Below are positions 42,824-43,894 of a DNA stretch of 43,894 nt, piece after piece. A model generated the notes under the pieces. The model was not told the origin of the DNA. It worked only from the letters and a program-made list of their open reading frames with translations, and did no database searches. The stretch comes from UBA5486 sp036744795 (GTDB taxonomy: Bacteria > Bacillota > UBA4882 > UBA10575). The stretch is taken from the NCBI GenBank assembly GCA_036744795.1, contig DAIOHK010000019.1, positions 1-43,894 of the forward strand, read 5' to 3'. A program made the translations under genes and the position numbers. Numbering within the stretch: the first letter of the stretch is position 1; the number at the start of each line of letters is the position of its first letter.

Positions 42824-42937
42824 TTACCGGCAATAATCCTCTTCTGAAGTTCCTAGTAATAAAAGGATAAGAATTAAGAACAAGAGAAAAGCTAAACTTT
42901 CATCCATTTTTCTAAATAGATCCAAGACCCCCGCCAT
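42824..42937 (-). CDS. Small hydrophobic protein, 37 residues
   Basis: A short gene below usual size cut-offs. ATG 42937 is preceded by GGGGGTG with about seven bases of spacing. The protein is MAGVLDLFRKMDES, then a single hydrophobic helix of about 15 residues (LAFLLFLILILLLLG), and ends TSEEDYCR. The good SD, charged flanks around one transmembrane segment and lack of a competing gene support it. Short proteins with one helix are common in sporulating Bacillota, so a spore-envelope role is a guess. The family is not recognised. Confidence 0.6.
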   Translation of the reverse strand: MAGVLDLFRKMDESLAFLLFLILILLLLGTSEEDYCR

Positions 42938-43329
42938 CAATAACACCCCCATTAATTATTTCTGCTTTAGAATATGCAAATGATAGGGGATAAGCTTTAG
43001 GCCATTGGTATTTTTTATAAGGAAAGCATTCCATATGATTCTTTAACTTTTTTGTTCATAATGATATAATTTTAATACTTCTTTAATTTATTTTGTTTTT
43101 ATACCATATTTATTGGTAACTCCACTATAAAAATTGAGTTTTTAATTTAGCATTATATTTTTAGATTTAAAACCGGTTTAATTCTAAATATCCAATGGAT
43201 CCCAAATCAGGGAATTACTATATATTCAGCGAATATATTAGGAGTTAATTAAAATATAATCAACATAAATGATTGTAACAAGAAATAACTTCAAGAAGAA
43301 TATTAAGGAAGTGAGGAGGGATAAAGAGG
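42938..43329. other. AT-rich spacer before the coiled-coil gene
   Basis: About 390 bp of AT-rich sequence with no gene, terminator or clear repeat. The promoters of the divergent small-protein and coiled-coil genes should lie here. Confidence 0.5.
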
Positions 43330-43671
43330 ATGCAGAATGAAAAGTTTCAAGAACTAGTATTATCTCATCTTACCAGATTAACTGAAGATATGTTCGGACT
43401 AAAGCAGGATGTAGCTGAGTTAAAGCAAGATACAACAACCTTAAAGCAGGATGTAGCCGGACTAAAGCAAGATACAGCAACCTTAAAACAAGATGTAGCT
43501 GGGCTAAAAAGTAAATTAGACCTTGTTTATGATCACGTTGTACAAATTACCGAAGTTCAAACTGCTAATTCAAATCGAATATTAAAGCTTGAGAAAACTA
43601 CCGACTCTTTGTCTGAAATTTGTGGAAAACATGAAGTGCAAATAAGAAATATCAAAAATATACTAATTTAA
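43330..43671 (+). CDS. Coiled-coil protein with heptad tandem repeats
   Basis: A 113-residue protein that is almost entirely helical. Residues about 24-58 are five copies of a seven-residue unit (LKQDVAG/LKQDTTT), a perfect heptad with leucine at one core position. A non-repetitive coiled-coil part follows (LDLVYDHVVQITEVQTANSNRILKLEKTTDSL). No membrane segment or enzyme motif is seen. It resembles small uncharacterised coiled-coil proteins found in many Bacillota, whose function is not established. ATG 43330 follows GAGGAGGGAT. It probably ends at the hairpin at 43732-43766. Confidence 0.82.
   Translation: MQNEKFQELVLSHLTRLTEDMFGLKQDVAELKQDTTTLKQDVAGLKQDTATLKQDVAGLKSKLDLVYDHVVQITEVQTANSNRILKLEKTTDSLSEICGKHEVQIRNIKNILI
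43399..43503 (+). repeat. Five 21-bp tandem repeats inside the coiled-coil gene
   Basis: Units of CTAAAGCAGGATGTAGC(nnnn) alternate with TTAAAGCAAGATACA(nnnnnn), giving a 42-bp higher-order period. The repeat stays in frame and encodes heptads, so copy number can change without a frameshift. Confidence 0.85.
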
Positions 43672-43731
43672 ATAGTAATTTCTTTTTATTACCAGCATCT
43701 AAACGATTCCAAAAACGGAAAATAACCAGTA

Positions 43732-43766
43732 CGTGCTAGTTATACTTTAATAGCACGGTTTTTAAA
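43732..43766 (+). terminator. Terminator of the coiled-coil gene
   Basis: CGTGCTA-N12-TAGCACG is followed by GTTTTTAAAA on the plus strand, about 60 bp after the stop. Confidence 0.65.
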
Positions 43767-43800
43767 AACATTTCTTTGTAGAATTCTTTATTCTAAACAT

Positions 43801-43829
43801 AAAAAAAAGGTTCCGATTGCTCGAAAACC
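43801..43829 (-). terminator. Terminator of the tRNA transcript
   Basis: Minus-strand GGTTTTCGA-GCAA-TCGGAACC folds with one bulge and a GNRA-type loop and is followed by T8. It lies 12 bp after the tRNA 3' end. Confidence 0.75.
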
Positions 43830-43840
43830 CATTTTTAACA

Positions 43841-43894
43841 TGGTGCGCCCGGAGGGGCTCGAACCCCCGACCTACAGATTCGAAGTCTGCCACT
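43841..43894 (-). tRNA. tRNA-Arg(UCG), 5' part outside the window
   Basis: On the minus strand the anticodon arm GCAGA-CTTCGAA-TCTGT has a seven-base loop with anticodon TCG. The variable region, the T arm GGGGG-TTCGAGC-CCCTC and the acceptor 3' strand follow, with an encoded CCA end. The D arm and 5' acceptor strand lie beyond position 43894. Confidence 0.93.

Noticed and set aside
43399..43503. Short regular repeats suggesting a CRISPR array
   Set aside because: The units are contiguous 21-bp heptad codons without spacers, inside a reading frame.

Overview
The window looks like a piece of the main chromosome of an endospore-forming, anaerobic member of the Bacillota (Firmicutes), probably a draft or metagenome assembly. 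Direct signs of sporulation are SpoIIE, a GerMN-domain protein, a sporulation-type D,D-carboxypeptidase and two small CotF-like coat proteins. Signs of anaerobic metabolism are a Na+-translocating oxaloacetate decarboxylase operon, a two-gene SufC/SufB system and a thioredoxin-reductase-like flavoprotein without an NADPH motif. Base composition is AT-rich. Strong Shine-Dalgarno (SD) sequences often decide for TTG or GTG starts. A 100-N scaffold gap (37127-37226) flanked by the same 55 bp splits one gene artificially. I cannot name the species.

Layout. 74-5793 (minus): sufC-sufB, rarA, a secreted hypothetical protein, a single-domain response regulator and a stand-alone CBM25-type starch-binding protein. 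6039-9518 (minus): a purine salvage cluster of NCS2 permease, a guaA whose glutaminase domain is degenerate, and hpt. 9665-11050 (minus): a membrane-anchored protein-kinase-like pseudoenzyme. 11329-14656 (plus): a GAF-GGDEF diguanylate cyclase, an ACT-domain protein and its usual partner UPF0210/DUF711. 14678-25034 (minus): comB-like, an LCP protein, ftsH, tilS, spoIIE, a YkvI-like transporter and dacF. 25223-32491 (minus): gerMN, a putative beta-barrel protein, groES-groEL under a CIRCE operator, two coat proteins and alaS. 32720-36148 (minus): oadG, biotin carrier, oadB, oadA. The rest holds a GNAT-like gene (interrupted by the gap), tlyA, a cytosolic GH13 amylase, the thioredoxin-reductase-like gene, a YmfI-like reductase, a newly noted 37-residue hydrophobic protein, a coiled-coil protein and a partial tRNA-Arg(UCG) at the right edge.

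How the genes fit together. SpoIIE, DacF, GerMN and the coat proteins serve spore formation. Hpt, the NCS2 permease and GuaA recover purines. The oad genes couple oxaloacetate decarboxylation to Na+ export. FtsH, GroESL and RarA handle protein and replication stress.

The intergenic spaces are unusually rich in dispersed palindromic repeats. I see at least four families: a 244-bp imperfect palindrome, a 63-bp REP-like element that supplies the end of tilS, a CTCG-bounded hairpin with four or more copies, and a composite TTAGAC-hairpin/AATTCCC-tail element. No CRISPR array, prophage, transposase or rRNA is visible. The most notable coding observations are the glutaminase-dead GMP synthase, the NADPH-motif-less thioredoxin reductase homologue and the transmembrane pseudokinase.
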